The notes under the pieces were generated by a model. That model did no database searches. It was not told the DNA's origin and was given only the letters and a program-made list of their open reading frames with translations. A program made the translations under genes and the position numbers. From Clostridiales bacterium (lineage in GTDB: Bacteria; Bacillota; Clostridia; Christensenellales; Aristaeellaceae): 64,000 nucleotides of DNA. Below are positions 32,146 through 40,169 of the stretch, piece after piece; the first letter of the stretch is position 1; each line of letters begins with the position of its first letter. The stretch covers positions 1 to 64,000 of the forward strand of contig JALFVL010000015.1 in the NCBI GenBank assembly GCA_022787165.1. The letters run 5' to 3'.

Positions 32146-32717
32146 GAGAGCAGCGCCCGCAGGCGATCTAGCGCCTTGCTCTCCATCCGGCTGACCTGTC
32201 CCTGGCTTTTTTGAAGGAGCACCGCCGCCTCCTTCTGCGTCCTGTCCTCAAAAAAGCGCAGATCGATCAGCCGCCGCTCCTGCGGCGTGAGGCGGTCAAG
32301 CGCCAGGCGAAGCGCAACGCGCTCCTCACTCAACCCACTGCCGGACAGCGTCTCTTCAAGCGGCCTTCCCTGTGGCTCCTCTCCGGTGTCGTCGATGCTG
32401 ATCATCCGCATGCCGCTCTGCCCGGACGCGCTTCTGAGCGCGCCTCGCATTTCGCCCAGCGCCCAGGGCACGGCATACGTGATAAAGCGGACGCCTTTTC
32501 GGGCGTCAAACCGCCTGGCGGCGCAGATCAATCCGACATAGCCGGCCTGAACCAACTCCTCCTGCGTCATCACAGACGCCGGAACGAGGAGCCTTCGGGC
32601 CAGATGGTGCAGCAGCGCCTGATACGGCTTAAGCAGTTCGCAAAGCGCATCAGAATCCCCTGTTTGAATGCGCGCAATCAGCTCGTTTTCTTCGTACATG
32701 CCAAGCGATTCGCTCAT
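32142..32717 (-). CDS. sigF: sporulation sigma factor SigF (SpoIIAC), region 3 missing
   Basis: A 191-residue sigma-70 family protein, the third gene of spoIIA, expected to direct early forespore transcription. Region 2 (about 10-95) includes EELVQAGYVGLICAARRFDA and VRFITYAVPWALGEMR; region 4 (about 135-190) has LTPQERRLIDLRFFEDRTQKEAA and QGQVSRMESKAL. B. subtilis SigF is about 255 residues; the difference is region 3, replaced here by a linker of about 35 residues. Region 3 is the part of SigF seen bound to SpoIIAB in the known complex. It overlaps spoIIAB by 4 bases (ATGA). The reading frame is intact. Confidence 0.85.
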   Translation of the reverse strand: MSESLGMYEENELIARIQTGDSDALCELLKPYQALLHHLARRLLVPASVMTQEELVQAGYVGLICAARRFDARKGVRFITYAVPWALGEMRGALRSASGQSGMRMISIDDTGEEPQGRPLEETLSGSGLSEERVALRLALDRLTPQERRLIDLRFFEDRTQKEAAVLLQKSQGQVSRMESKALDRLRALLS

Positions 32718-33136
32718 GCCTCGCTGAGCGTCTTTTCCATATGGACGACGGTTCCGCAGTCCGGCGCGGACTGAACGCGAAGCACATCCATGAACGACTG
32801 CATGAGCGCAAACCCCATGCCCGTTCGCTCCTGATCGGGCTGCGTCGTAAAGAAGGGCTGCATCGCCTCCTCCACATTGGCAATTCCCCGCCCGAAGTCC
32901 TCGATTTCGACGGTCAGCGTATCGTCCTCGATACAGGCGCGCAGCAGAATCCTCCCTTCCCGGGTATCATAGGCATGCACGACCGCGTTGGTCACGGCCT
33001 CGCTGACCGCCGTGCGCACCTCTGAGACGACGCTGAGCGTCGGATTGACACGCATGAGGAACGCGCTGATGACCATGCGCGCAAAGGCCTCGTTCTCCGG
33101 CTGGGACAAAAATGCCAGCTCCATCTGATTCTTCAT
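32714..33136 (-). CDS. spoIIAB: anti-sigma F factor SpoIIAB
   Basis: A 140-residue GHKL-fold kinase that holds sigma-F inactive and phosphorylates SpoIIAA. The ATP-binding boxes are in place: N box VSEAVTNAVVHAY, G1 box EDFGRGIAN and G2 box RTGMGFALMQSFMD. The length is usual (about 146). It overlaps both neighbours by 4 bases, so the three proteins are translationally coupled. Confidence 0.96.
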   Translation of the reverse strand: MKNQMELAFLSQPENEAFARMVISAFLMRVNPTLSVVSEVRTAVSEAVTNAVVHAYDTREGRILLRACIEDDTLTVEIEDFGRGIANVEEAMQPFFTTQPDQERTGMGFALMQSFMDVLRVQSAPDCGTVVHMEKTLSEA

Positions 33137-33459
33137 GGCTCGTCCCGCCCTCCTTCCGCCATCTCTCTGATGATTCTGTGCAGCCCGGCCATGCGAAACA
33201 GCCTGTCGACCGGCGGATGAAGGCCGCAGGCGACAACGGTGCCTCCGCGCGCCGCCATCGTCTTGTAGCGCCCGATCACCATGCCGATTCCCGAGCTGTC
33301 CATAAACGTGACCTGCGAAAAATCGAGCCAGAGCTCACGGATGGACAGATCCGTCAGCTGCTGCTCGATCCGGGCACGCATGCCCTCCGCCGCGCAATGA
33401 TCGATCTCTCCGGTCAGAAAGACGCGCAGCCTGTCTTTGTCGCGCTCAAACGTGAGCAT
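33133..33459 (-). CDS. spoIIAA: anti-anti-sigma F factor SpoIIAA
   Basis: A 108-residue STAS-domain protein. The phosphorylation site is in VTFMDSSGIGMVIG, where SpoIIAB modifies the first or second serine; the dephosphorylated form frees sigma-F. AGGGAGG precedes the ATG. It heads spoIIAA-spoIIAB-sigF. Upstream I could not find a convincing sigma-H promoter; two TATA-like boxes lie at 33470-33505. Confidence 0.95.
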   Translation of the reverse strand: MLTFERDKDRLRVFLTGEIDHCAAEGMRARIEQQLTDLSIRELWLDFSQVTFMDSSGIGMVIGRYKTMAARGGTVVACGLHPPVDRLFRMAGLHRIIREMAEGGRDEP

Positions 33460-33600
33460 CCCGTTTTCCTCCCTATAATGTTATTGAGCACAGGTACTAT
33501 ATGCAGAAAAACCATGTGGCATGCCCTTTTTGCGCATAGCCTTTCCGTAGCCGGGGAAAAACAAGAGCGGGTCTGAATGCTTGAGCGGAGGCGGTCATCC

Positions 33601-35964
33601 ATGACGAAAAAGAAGAAGATCATCGTTTGGGCGGCTTCCGTCATCGCCATGCTCGCCGCCGCGATTCTGGCTTTTGTGCTGATCTTCGACGTCGCCAACT
33701 GGCAGCGCCTCGACCCCAAACGCCTGCACGCGCTCGCGCAGACATCGAGCCTGTATGACCGAAACGGCGAACTCATCAGCGAGCTGAGGGGGACGGAAAA
33801 CAGGACAGTCATCTCCCTGTCCGAAGTACCGATCAGGACACAGCAGGCGTTTCTTGCTGCGGAGGATCTGCGCTTCTACGCCCACAGGGGCATCGACCTC
33901 TACCGAATCTTCGGCGCGTTGGTCAGCAACCTCAAATCCGGCTCCTTCTCCGAGGGCGCCAGCACCATCACCCAGCAGCTCGCCAAGCTGACCCATCTGA
34001 GCGCCGAAAAGACGATCCGCCGCAAGCTCGAGGAAATCTCTCTCGCTTTGCAAATCGAGCATGCATACAGCAAGAACGAGATCCTCGAGCTGTATCTCAA
34101 CACGGTCTACTTTGGACGCGGCGCCTACGGCATCCAGGCCGCCGCCCGCGCGTACTTCGGCATCGACGCTTCGGAGCTCACGCTCTCGCAGAGCGCCGCG
34201 CTGGCCGCAACCATCAAGGCGCCCTCCGCCTATGCGCCGCATACCAACCCCGAGACCAACCGCTCACGCAGAATCTACATTCTGGAAACCATGCTCGAAA
34301 ATGACATGATCTCCCAGGAGGAGTGCGACGCTGCAAAGGCCGAAAGCGTCTGGGTGCTCGCCCAGCAGGAGGAGACCGTCGTGGAGAGCTGGTATGCGGA
34401 TGAGGCCCTGCGCGCCAGCCAGGAGCTTTTGGGGCTTTCCGCTGACGAAGTGCTCAACGGCGGCTTTGAAATCTACACGGCCTTTGATCCCGCGCTCCAG
34501 GCTGCCGCAGACAGCGTATACCAGGATTCATCACTCTTTCCTGCTAACGCCTCGGACGGAACGCCCGTACAGAGCGCCATGGCCGTCGTGGATACCTCAA
34601 GCGGCGCGATCCGGGCGATGGTCGGCGGCCGGGACTACGCCGTTCGCCGCGGGCTCAATCGCGCGACGCAGATGCGCCGCCAGCCCGGCTCCGCGCTCAA
34701 GCCATTGGCCGTCTATGGGCCGGCGCTTGAGCTGGGCTACACAACCGCCTCCGTGCTGCTGGATGAAAAGACGAGCTTTAGCGGCTATACGCCCCAAAAC
34801 GCCGGCGACCGTTATTATGGCCGCGTCACGATGCGCACAGCCATTCGCAATTCGCTCAACACGACAGCCGTCCGCCTGCTCGACGAGATTGGGATTGAAA
34901 GCGGCATCGAATACCTGAACCGGATGGGCATCCCGACTCAGGACAGCGACAAGAACCTCTCGCTGGCGCTTGGATCCATGACCTACGGCGTGACGCCCGT
35001 CGAGCTGGCAGCGGCGTACGTTCCTTACGCCAACGGCGGCATCCATCATGATCCCTACTGCATCGAGAAGATTCTTTCCGCCGACGGGCACGTCGTCTAT
35101 GCACACGAGGAAAGCGCCCGCCGCGTGATTTCTGAGCAGAATGCCTATCTGATGACCTCGCTGCTCCAGTCCGTCGTTACCAGCGGCACGGGAACGCGCA
35201 TGCTCTCCGCAGGAACGCCCGTCGCCGGAAAGACAGGAACCGTCTCCATGACAGGCGGTAACCGCGATATCTGGATGGCGGCGTATACGCCTGAGCTCTC
35301 TGTCAGCGTCTGGATGGGCTTTGATCAGACGGACGCCTCGCACAAGATTCCCAACGGCATCACGGGCGGCAAAAACACGGCCTCTCTCGCTGCCTCGTTC
35401 CTTAAACGGGTCTATGCCGACCGGGACAAGCCGGATTTCGTCACCCCGGACGGGGTTGTCTGGCTGACTATCGACAAGCGCGCGCTGACGGCCCGCGGCT
35501 CTGTGCTGCTGGCCAGCGACTCGACGCCCAAGGAATACCGACTCAGTGAGGTCTTTGCCGCCTCCAACCGGCCGTATGCGGTCTCCGATCTGTGGAATGC
35601 GCCGCCCGCGCCCTCCTCCTTTTACGTTTCTCACGACGCGGCGGGCTACCCGGAGCTCCACTTCAAGGCAGCTGCCGTCGCGCGATACCGCATCCAGCGC
35701 GACGCCGTCGGCGAATCGGTCATCCTGACGGAACTGCTGGGCTCTGCCGGCCAGAATATGACCTACAGCGACTATACCGCGCAGCCCGGCGTGCTCTACA
35801 CCTATCGCGTGATTCCGATTCACGAGGAGCTGCTCCAGCAGGGCGTCTGGCTGGAGGGCAATCAGGCCGTTCAGCTCGCCCAGCGGACGACGGCCTCCGC
35901 CGCAGGCGGCCTGCTCGCAGGGCTGAGGAGCCTGCTCCCCGCCTGGTCGCAGAGCGGGCAATAA
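33601..35964 (+). CDS. class A penicillin-binding protein (PBP1A type)
   Basis: A 787-residue bifunctional peptidoglycan synthase. One N-terminal transmembrane helix follows a KKKK stretch. The GT51 glycosyltransferase domain (about 55-230) has EDLRFYAHRGIDLYR with the catalytic Glu, and STITQQLAKL. The transpeptidase domain (about 300-600) has the serine motif RQPGSALKPL, RNSLNTTA and the KTG motif in VAGKTGTVS. A C-terminal fibronectin-III-like segment (about 665-765) follows. The ATG at 33601 has GGAGG nine bases upstream; an upstream in-frame ATG lacks one. It is divergent from spoIIA. Confidence 0.93.
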   Translation: MTKKKKIIVWAASVIAMLAAAILAFVLIFDVANWQRLDPKRLHALAQTSSLYDRNGELISELRGTENRTVISLSEVPIRTQQAFLAAEDLRFYAHRGIDLYRIFGALVSNLKSGSFSEGASTITQQLAKLTHLSAEKTIRRKLEEISLALQIEHAYSKNEILELYLNTVYFGRGAYGIQAAARAYFGIDASELTLSQSAALAATIKAPSAYAPHTNPETNRSRRIYILETMLENDMISQEECDAAKAESVWVLAQQEETVVESWYADEALRASQELLGLSADEVLNGGFEIYTAFDPALQAAADSVYQDSSLFPANASDGTPVQSAMAVVDTSSGAIRAMVGGRDYAVRRGLNRATQMRRQPGSALKPLAVYGPALELGYTTASVLLDEKTSFSGYTPQNAGDRYYGRVTMRTAIRNSLNTTAVRLLDEIGIESGIEYLNRMGIPTQDSDKNLSLALGSMTYGVTPVELAAAYVPYANGGIHHDPYCIEKILSADGHVVYAHEESARRVISEQNAYLMTSLLQSVVTSGTGTRMLSAGTPVAGKTGTVSMTGGNRDIWMAAYTPELSVSVWMGFDQTDASHKIPNGITGGKNTASLAASFLKRVYADRDKPDFVTPDGVVWLTIDKRALTARGSVLLASDSTPKEYRLSEVFAASNRPYAVSDLWNAPPAPSSFYVSHDAAGYPELHFKAAAVARYRIQRDAVGESVILTELLGSAGQNMTYSDYTAQPGVLYTYRVIPIHEELLQQGVWLEGNQAVQLAQRTTASAAGGLLAGLRSLLPAWSQSGQ

Positions 35965-35975
35965 GCTGACAGCAT

Positions 35976-36015
35976 CAAAAAGCGGGATCTCCCCTGGATT
36001 CAAGAGGAGATCCCG
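35976..36015 (-). terminator. terminator of the mrfA-mrfB-TPR operon
   Basis: On the minus strand CGGGATCTCC pairs with GGAGATCCCG and is followed by TTTTT. It can also serve the PBP gene from the other side. Confidence 0.85.
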
Positions 36016-36034
36016 TCCTTCATTATGGTCGCAA

Positions 36035-36727
36035 TCAGCCTCCGATTTCACGGAGCTTTTCGTCAATCATCTCAGGCGTGGCGTAGTTGAGCGGCGAGAA
36101 GAAGCCCTCGCGCGAGATGTGCAGGCGTTCGCGGGCCTTCTCAAGGTCACCCGCCTCGATGTCATAGAGCGCCAGGAAGTAGTTCGTGTCGATGGCCTTT
36201 GGCTTGAGCGCGATGGCCTTGTCAAAATACGGCCTGGCCGCCTCCTTGTCCCCGAGCAGGCGATAATACGTCTGACCGAGGTTGTCCAGGAAGACCGGAT
36301 CGGTCTCGTCGTATTCAAGCGCCTCCTGATTGAAGGCCAAAGCGTCCTGCGCATCCCCCTTCTCGATCTTGAGGTAGCCGATGATGCTGTAAAGCGTGCC
36401 GTTCTTCATGTGACGGAATTCGTCCATCAAAATCTCCAGCGCGCGGTCAAGATGCCCCTTTTGCCAGAGGATGATGGCGTAATTGATGTGGATATCCGCC
36501 CTGTCCTTTGGCTGAAGGCCAGGCAGCTTTTCCATTTTCTTGAGCACCTCGAGCGCGCGATCAACCTGGCCCTTGCGGATCAGCAGCACGCTGTATCCAC
36601 GCAGGAGTCGTGGCTTGTCCATGCCCTTCTCGTAGGCCTCGTTATACAGCTCGAGCGCCTTGTCGTATTCGCCCTTTCCGTGCGCGGTCAGCGCCTTGTT
36701 GCCGGCCATATTGCCCATAAAGCTCAT
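36035..36727 (-). CDS. tetratricopeptide repeat protein
   Basis: A 230-residue protein made of about five TPR-like helix pairs (for example KGEYDKALELYNEAYEKG, KGQVDRALEVLKKME, KGHLDRALEILMDEF, KGDAQDALAFNQEAL, DKEAARPYFDKAIAL). It has no signal peptide, so it is cytoplasmic and probably a binding partner. It overlaps the mrfB stop by 4 bases and closes the operon. No enzymatic domain is visible. Confidence 0.85.
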   Translation of the reverse strand: MSFMGNMAGNKALTAHGKGEYDKALELYNEAYEKGMDKPRLLRGYSVLLIRKGQVDRALEVLKKMEKLPGLQPKDRADIHINYAIILWQKGHLDRALEILMDEFRHMKNGTLYSIIGYLKIEKGDAQDALAFNQEALEYDETDPVFLDNLGQTYYRLLGDKEAARPYFDKAIALKPKAIDTNYFLALYDIEAGDLEKARERLHISREGFFSPLNYATPEMIDEKLREIGG

Positions 36728-37902
36728 GATTGCTTCCTCCCGTTTTCGATTTTATCAAGCTTTCGCTGCTTTTCCTGCAGGCGGGCGATTCTCCGCCGGA
36801 TCGGCTCCGTCTGCGCCTCATCCAACTCTGTGAGCAGCGCGCTGCTGAGCGCATGGCGCAGTGCGCTGCGGGCACAGGCGAGCGCCTGTGGTATGTCTTT
36901 GGCGATATGCTCGTAATACTTCGCGAGCTCGATGTAGGGCCATGTGCCGCCCTCGCCCCGGGCGATCATCTCCCGGCAGGAGTCCGCGGCGGCTTCCCAT
37001 TCCCGCGTATGCTTGTAGCTGGAGGCCAGGTGCATGCGCGCCTGCGCAGAGAGCGTGCTGTGCCCCAGTATTCTCATGCACGCGCGGCCCTGCTCCGTGC
37101 GTCCGCCGCGCAGCAAGACCCTGCCGATGCTGTAGACATCCTCCTCGTGCGTGAGCTGCTGCGGGCTCCGGTAGGCCGCGCACAGATGCGCCGTGAGCAC
37201 GGCAAGGCTGCGCACATCCTGAAGATTGTGGCGCAGCACATCCTCAAGGAGCGCAAACTCTCCAGTTTTCAGGAAGTCAAAATACCGCTGCGGCACCTGA
37301 GCGCCCGGAAGATCGTCCGCGCGCGAAAGCCCCAGCACGGCCTCCTCGAGTGCGGACAGGCTGCAGCGCCTGAGCCGCAGCTTGTAGACCCGCCTGGCCG
37401 CGTGCAGCAGATCCAGATGCGGCCAGCGTGTGACGCTCAGCCGGATGCGGTTCATGACCATCCGTGATTCCAGCAGCGGCAGATCAAAGCTCTTGCCGTT
37501 GAAGGAGACCACGGTATCAAATCGCTCAAAGAGCTGCGCGATTTCCGTGAGCATGGCAGCTTCCTCGCCATAATCGCGCATGACATACTGCCGGATCACC
37601 ATATTGCTTCCGGTCAGAAACCCGACGCCGATCTCAAAGGCCAGTGTGCCTGCCCCGCCGCTGAGCCCGGTCGTTTCCGTGTCCAGAAACAGGAGCCTTT
37701 GCGCGTTCCACTTCGTCCCCTCAAACAGCGGATCACAGGCGCGCACCTCGTCAAGCGTCGTCCGCTCGATGCCGCCGAGGTCGGGAAGCGGGACGACGTG
37801 CTCCCGACAGAAGAACGGCTCCTTTCTCGGCTGCGGCGCGTTGCTTCGCGCGCCCGGCGTAGCGGAGGAGACCGCCATCAACCTTTCCCGAAGGCTCCTC
37901 AT
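36724..37902 (-). CDS. mrfB: MrfB-like 3'-5' exonuclease (YprB family)
   Basis: A 392-residue DnaQ-fold exonuclease with a TPR-like C-terminal half. The catalytic domain (about 65-235) has LFLDTETTGLSGGAG, VSFNGKSFDLPLLESR and LRHNLQDVRSL, giving the Asp/Glu/Asp/Asp set. In B. subtilis MrfB works with helicase MrfA to remove mitomycin C adducts independently of UvrABC. The start overlaps the mrfA stop by 4 bases; an internal ATG at the ninth codon with a GAAAGG site is an alternative. Confidence 0.9.
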   Translation of the reverse strand: MRSLRERLMAVSSATPGARSNAPQPRKEPFFCREHVVPLPDLGGIERTTLDEVRACDPLFEGTKWNAQRLLFLDTETTGLSGGAGTLAFEIGVGFLTGSNMVIRQYVMRDYGEEAAMLTEIAQLFERFDTVVSFNGKSFDLPLLESRMVMNRIRLSVTRWPHLDLLHAARRVYKLRLRRCSLSALEEAVLGLSRADDLPGAQVPQRYFDFLKTGEFALLEDVLRHNLQDVRSLAVLTAHLCAAYRSPQQLTHEEDVYSIGRVLLRGGRTEQGRACMRILGHSTLSAQARMHLASSYKHTREWEAAADSCREMIARGEGGTWPYIELAKYYEHIAKDIPQALACARSALRHALSSALLTELDEAQTEPIRRRIARLQEKQRKLDKIENGRKQS

Positions 37903-40169
37903 GCCTGCATCAGCCTTTCCGTCAGCAGCAGCGCAGTCTGCTTCCCACGCTCGCCCACCTCAGATGCTGGCCCCACGCACGAGGGACAGCCCGCCTCACA
38001 TCCGCAGCGCGCGATGAGGTCGTGGACATCCGAGAAGATCAGGCTGCGCATCCCGTAAACGCGCTCGCTCAGCCCGATTCCGCCCGCGTAATTGTCAAAC
38101 ACGATAATCGTCGGCAGCCTGGTGAACGGATCGCGCACGCGATACTGCACGCAGATATCGCCCGGCGAGCACATCAGGTACAACGGGATGATCTGGCGCA
38201 TCGCGTTGGCGATGCCCAGCATGCCGCCCTGAAGGTCATCCATCGAGAGACCGCCCGTGATGCGCTCATCCAGCGCCCACCAGCAGGCGTTCGTCGGCAT
38301 TTCCAGCTCAGGCAGATCGACGGGGCCGAAGCCGAGCGTCTCCTGGGTGTCGAGCTTGAATTTCTTGAACATCGTCACCAGCCAGGTGACGACAACCTCG
38401 CCATAGGCGAGCGATCCGCCGCCAAGCGGCTGCTCCTTGAGCACATCGATGACCTTGATGCTCGTGTTCAGATCGGCGTCCGTATAATAGTCGACGTCGA
38501 CGCTGCGGACGTAGGCCTTCTTCTCCGTAAAGTCGAGCTTTTCGACCTGGTACTGCTGGCCCTCATGCATGTAAATGGCGTGCTCGTGAAGGAGCATGGG
38601 AACCGTATAGCGGTCCATCTCGCCGATGACGACGCGGTGTTCGGGCCGGGTGATGTCAATGATCAGGAAGTTTTCGCTCGTCACGGAGCGCAGCGACAGG
38701 TCGGCAGCCGGGAATTCCTCCGCCATCCAGTAATACCGGTTGCCCGTCAGATGCAGAATCTGTTCCTCGCAGAGATAGTCGAGCAGCTCCTTCGTCGAGA
38801 CACCCGGCGCAAAAGTCTCCCCTTCCTCAAAGGGAAGCTCATAGGCAGCGCACTTGACATGACCCATGAGCACATAGAGGTTGTCCGGATGGACGAGCGC
38901 GTTTTCCGGGGAATGGCCGAAGAAGTAGTCAGGATGAGAGACGATATACTGGTCAAGCGCCGAGGAGGAGGCGACCAGCACGGTCAGCGACGAATTCTTC
39001 CTGCGTCCGGCGCGTCCGGCTTCCTGCCAGGTGCTCGCGATGGATCCGGGATAGCCGCACAGGACGCAGGCGTCGAGCTGGCCGATGTCAATGCCCAGCT
39101 CAAGCGCATTGGTCGAAACCACGGCGCGAATCTCGCCCCTGCGCAGCCCTCGCTCGATCTCGCGCCGCAGCGTAGGCAGATAGCCACCCCGGTAGCCACG
39201 CACACGGCCTGCGTTTCCGAGCGGATCGCGGACACGCTCCTTGAGATGTCGGGTCAATACCTCGACTGTCAGCCGGGACTTGCCGAAGACAATCGTGGAG
39301 ATGTCGTTGTCCACCAGCATGGAGGCGATGTGCAGCGTCTCCTGCAGGACGGATTTTCGAATGCCGAGCTGGCGGTTGACGATGGGCGGATTGTAGAAGA
39401 CGACATGCTTCTCCCCGCTGGCCGCGCCGCTGTGGTCGATCAATTCCACAGGACGGCCGATGAGCGTCCTGGCCAGCTCACCGGGGTTCGCAATCGTCGC
39501 CGAGCAGCAGATGAACTGCGGATTGGAGCCATAAAACCGGCAAAGGCGCATCAGCCTGCGCAGCACGTTGGCCAGGTTGGAGCCGAACACACCGCGATAG
39601 GCGTGAATCTCGTCAATGACGATGTAGCGCAGGTTTTCAAAAAGCTTGACCCATTTGGTGTGATGCGGCAGGATGCCCGAGTGCAGCATGTCCGGGTTGG
39701 TGACGACGATATGCCCCGCCTGACGGACGGCGCGCCTCGCGGCGGCGGGCGTGTCGCCGTCATAGGTGTAGGTCTTGACGTCGACGCCCATCGCTTCAAT
39801 CAGCTCGTAGAGCTCCGCAACCTGGTCCGCGGAGAGCGCCTTGGTCGGGAACAGATACAGCGCCCGCGCATCCGGATTTTTGAGGATGCTGTCGAGCACG
39901 GGCAGATTGTAGCACATCGTCTTGCCCGAGGCCGTCGGCGTCACCACACAGACGTCTTTGCCTTGCGTCGCCAGATCGATGGCCTGCCGCTGATGGCTGT
40001 ACAGGCGATGGACGCCCCTTTGGGCGAGCACGGGCGCGATGCGCGGGTCGAGGGATTCGGGAAAATCGGCGTATTCCGCTTCTTTCGCCGGGATGGTCTC
40101 CCAATGCGTGACGTTATCCATGAAGCCAGGCGTCCTCTTCAGCCTGTCGACGAGCTGCTGAAGATTCAC
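37899..40169 (-). CDS. mrfA: MrfA-like DEAD/DEAH-box DNA helicase (YprA family)
   Basis: A 756-residue superfamily 2 helicase. Motif I is TPTASGKTMCY, motif II is VIDEIHAYRG (DEIH), motif III is CCSATIANP, and motif VI is WQEAGRAGRR. The C-terminal DUF1998-type zinc domain has the four-cysteine cluster in CGCEAGCPSCVGP. Length and order match B. subtilis YprA (MrfA), the helicase half of the mitomycin repair pair. Translation starts at GTG 40169 with GGGGAGGAG, overlapping the upstream stop by 4 bases. Confidence 0.93.
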   Translation of the reverse strand: MNLQQLVDRLKRTPGFMDNVTHWETIPAKEAEYADFPESLDPRIAPVLAQRGVHRLYSHQRQAIDLATQGKDVCVVTPTASGKTMCYNLPVLDSILKNPDARALYLFPTKALSADQVAELYELIEAMGVDVKTYTYDGDTPAAARRAVRQAGHIVVTNPDMLHSGILPHHTKWVKLFENLRYIVIDEIHAYRGVFGSNLANVLRRLMRLCRFYGSNPQFICCSATIANPGELARTLIGRPVELIDHSGAASGEKHVVFYNPPIVNRQLGIRKSVLQETLHIASMLVDNDISTIVFGKSRLTVEVLTRHLKERVRDPLGNAGRVRGYRGGYLPTLRREIERGLRRGEIRAVVSTNALELGIDIGQLDACVLCGYPGSIASTWQEAGRAGRRKNSSLTVLVASSSALDQYIVSHPDYFFGHSPENALVHPDNLYVLMGHVKCAAYELPFEEGETFAPGVSTKELLDYLCEEQILHLTGNRYYWMAEEFPAADLSLRSVTSENFLIIDITRPEHRVVIGEMDRYTVPMLLHEHAIYMHEGQQYQVEKLDFTEKKAYVRSVDVDYYTDADLNTSIKVIDVLKEQPLGGGSLAYGEVVVTWLVTMFKKFKLDTQETLGFGPVDLPELEMPTNACWWALDERITGGLSMDDLQGGMLGIANAMRQIIPLYLMCSPGDICVQYRVRDPFTRLPTIIVFDNYAGGIGLSERVYGMRSLIFSDVHDLIARCGCEAGCPSCVGPASEVGERGKQTALLLTERLMQA

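Noticed and set aside
34597-36066. A minus-strand open frame of 489 codons opposite the class A PBP
   Set aside because: The PBP on the plus strand has complete catalytic motifs, and the antisense frame has no family features.
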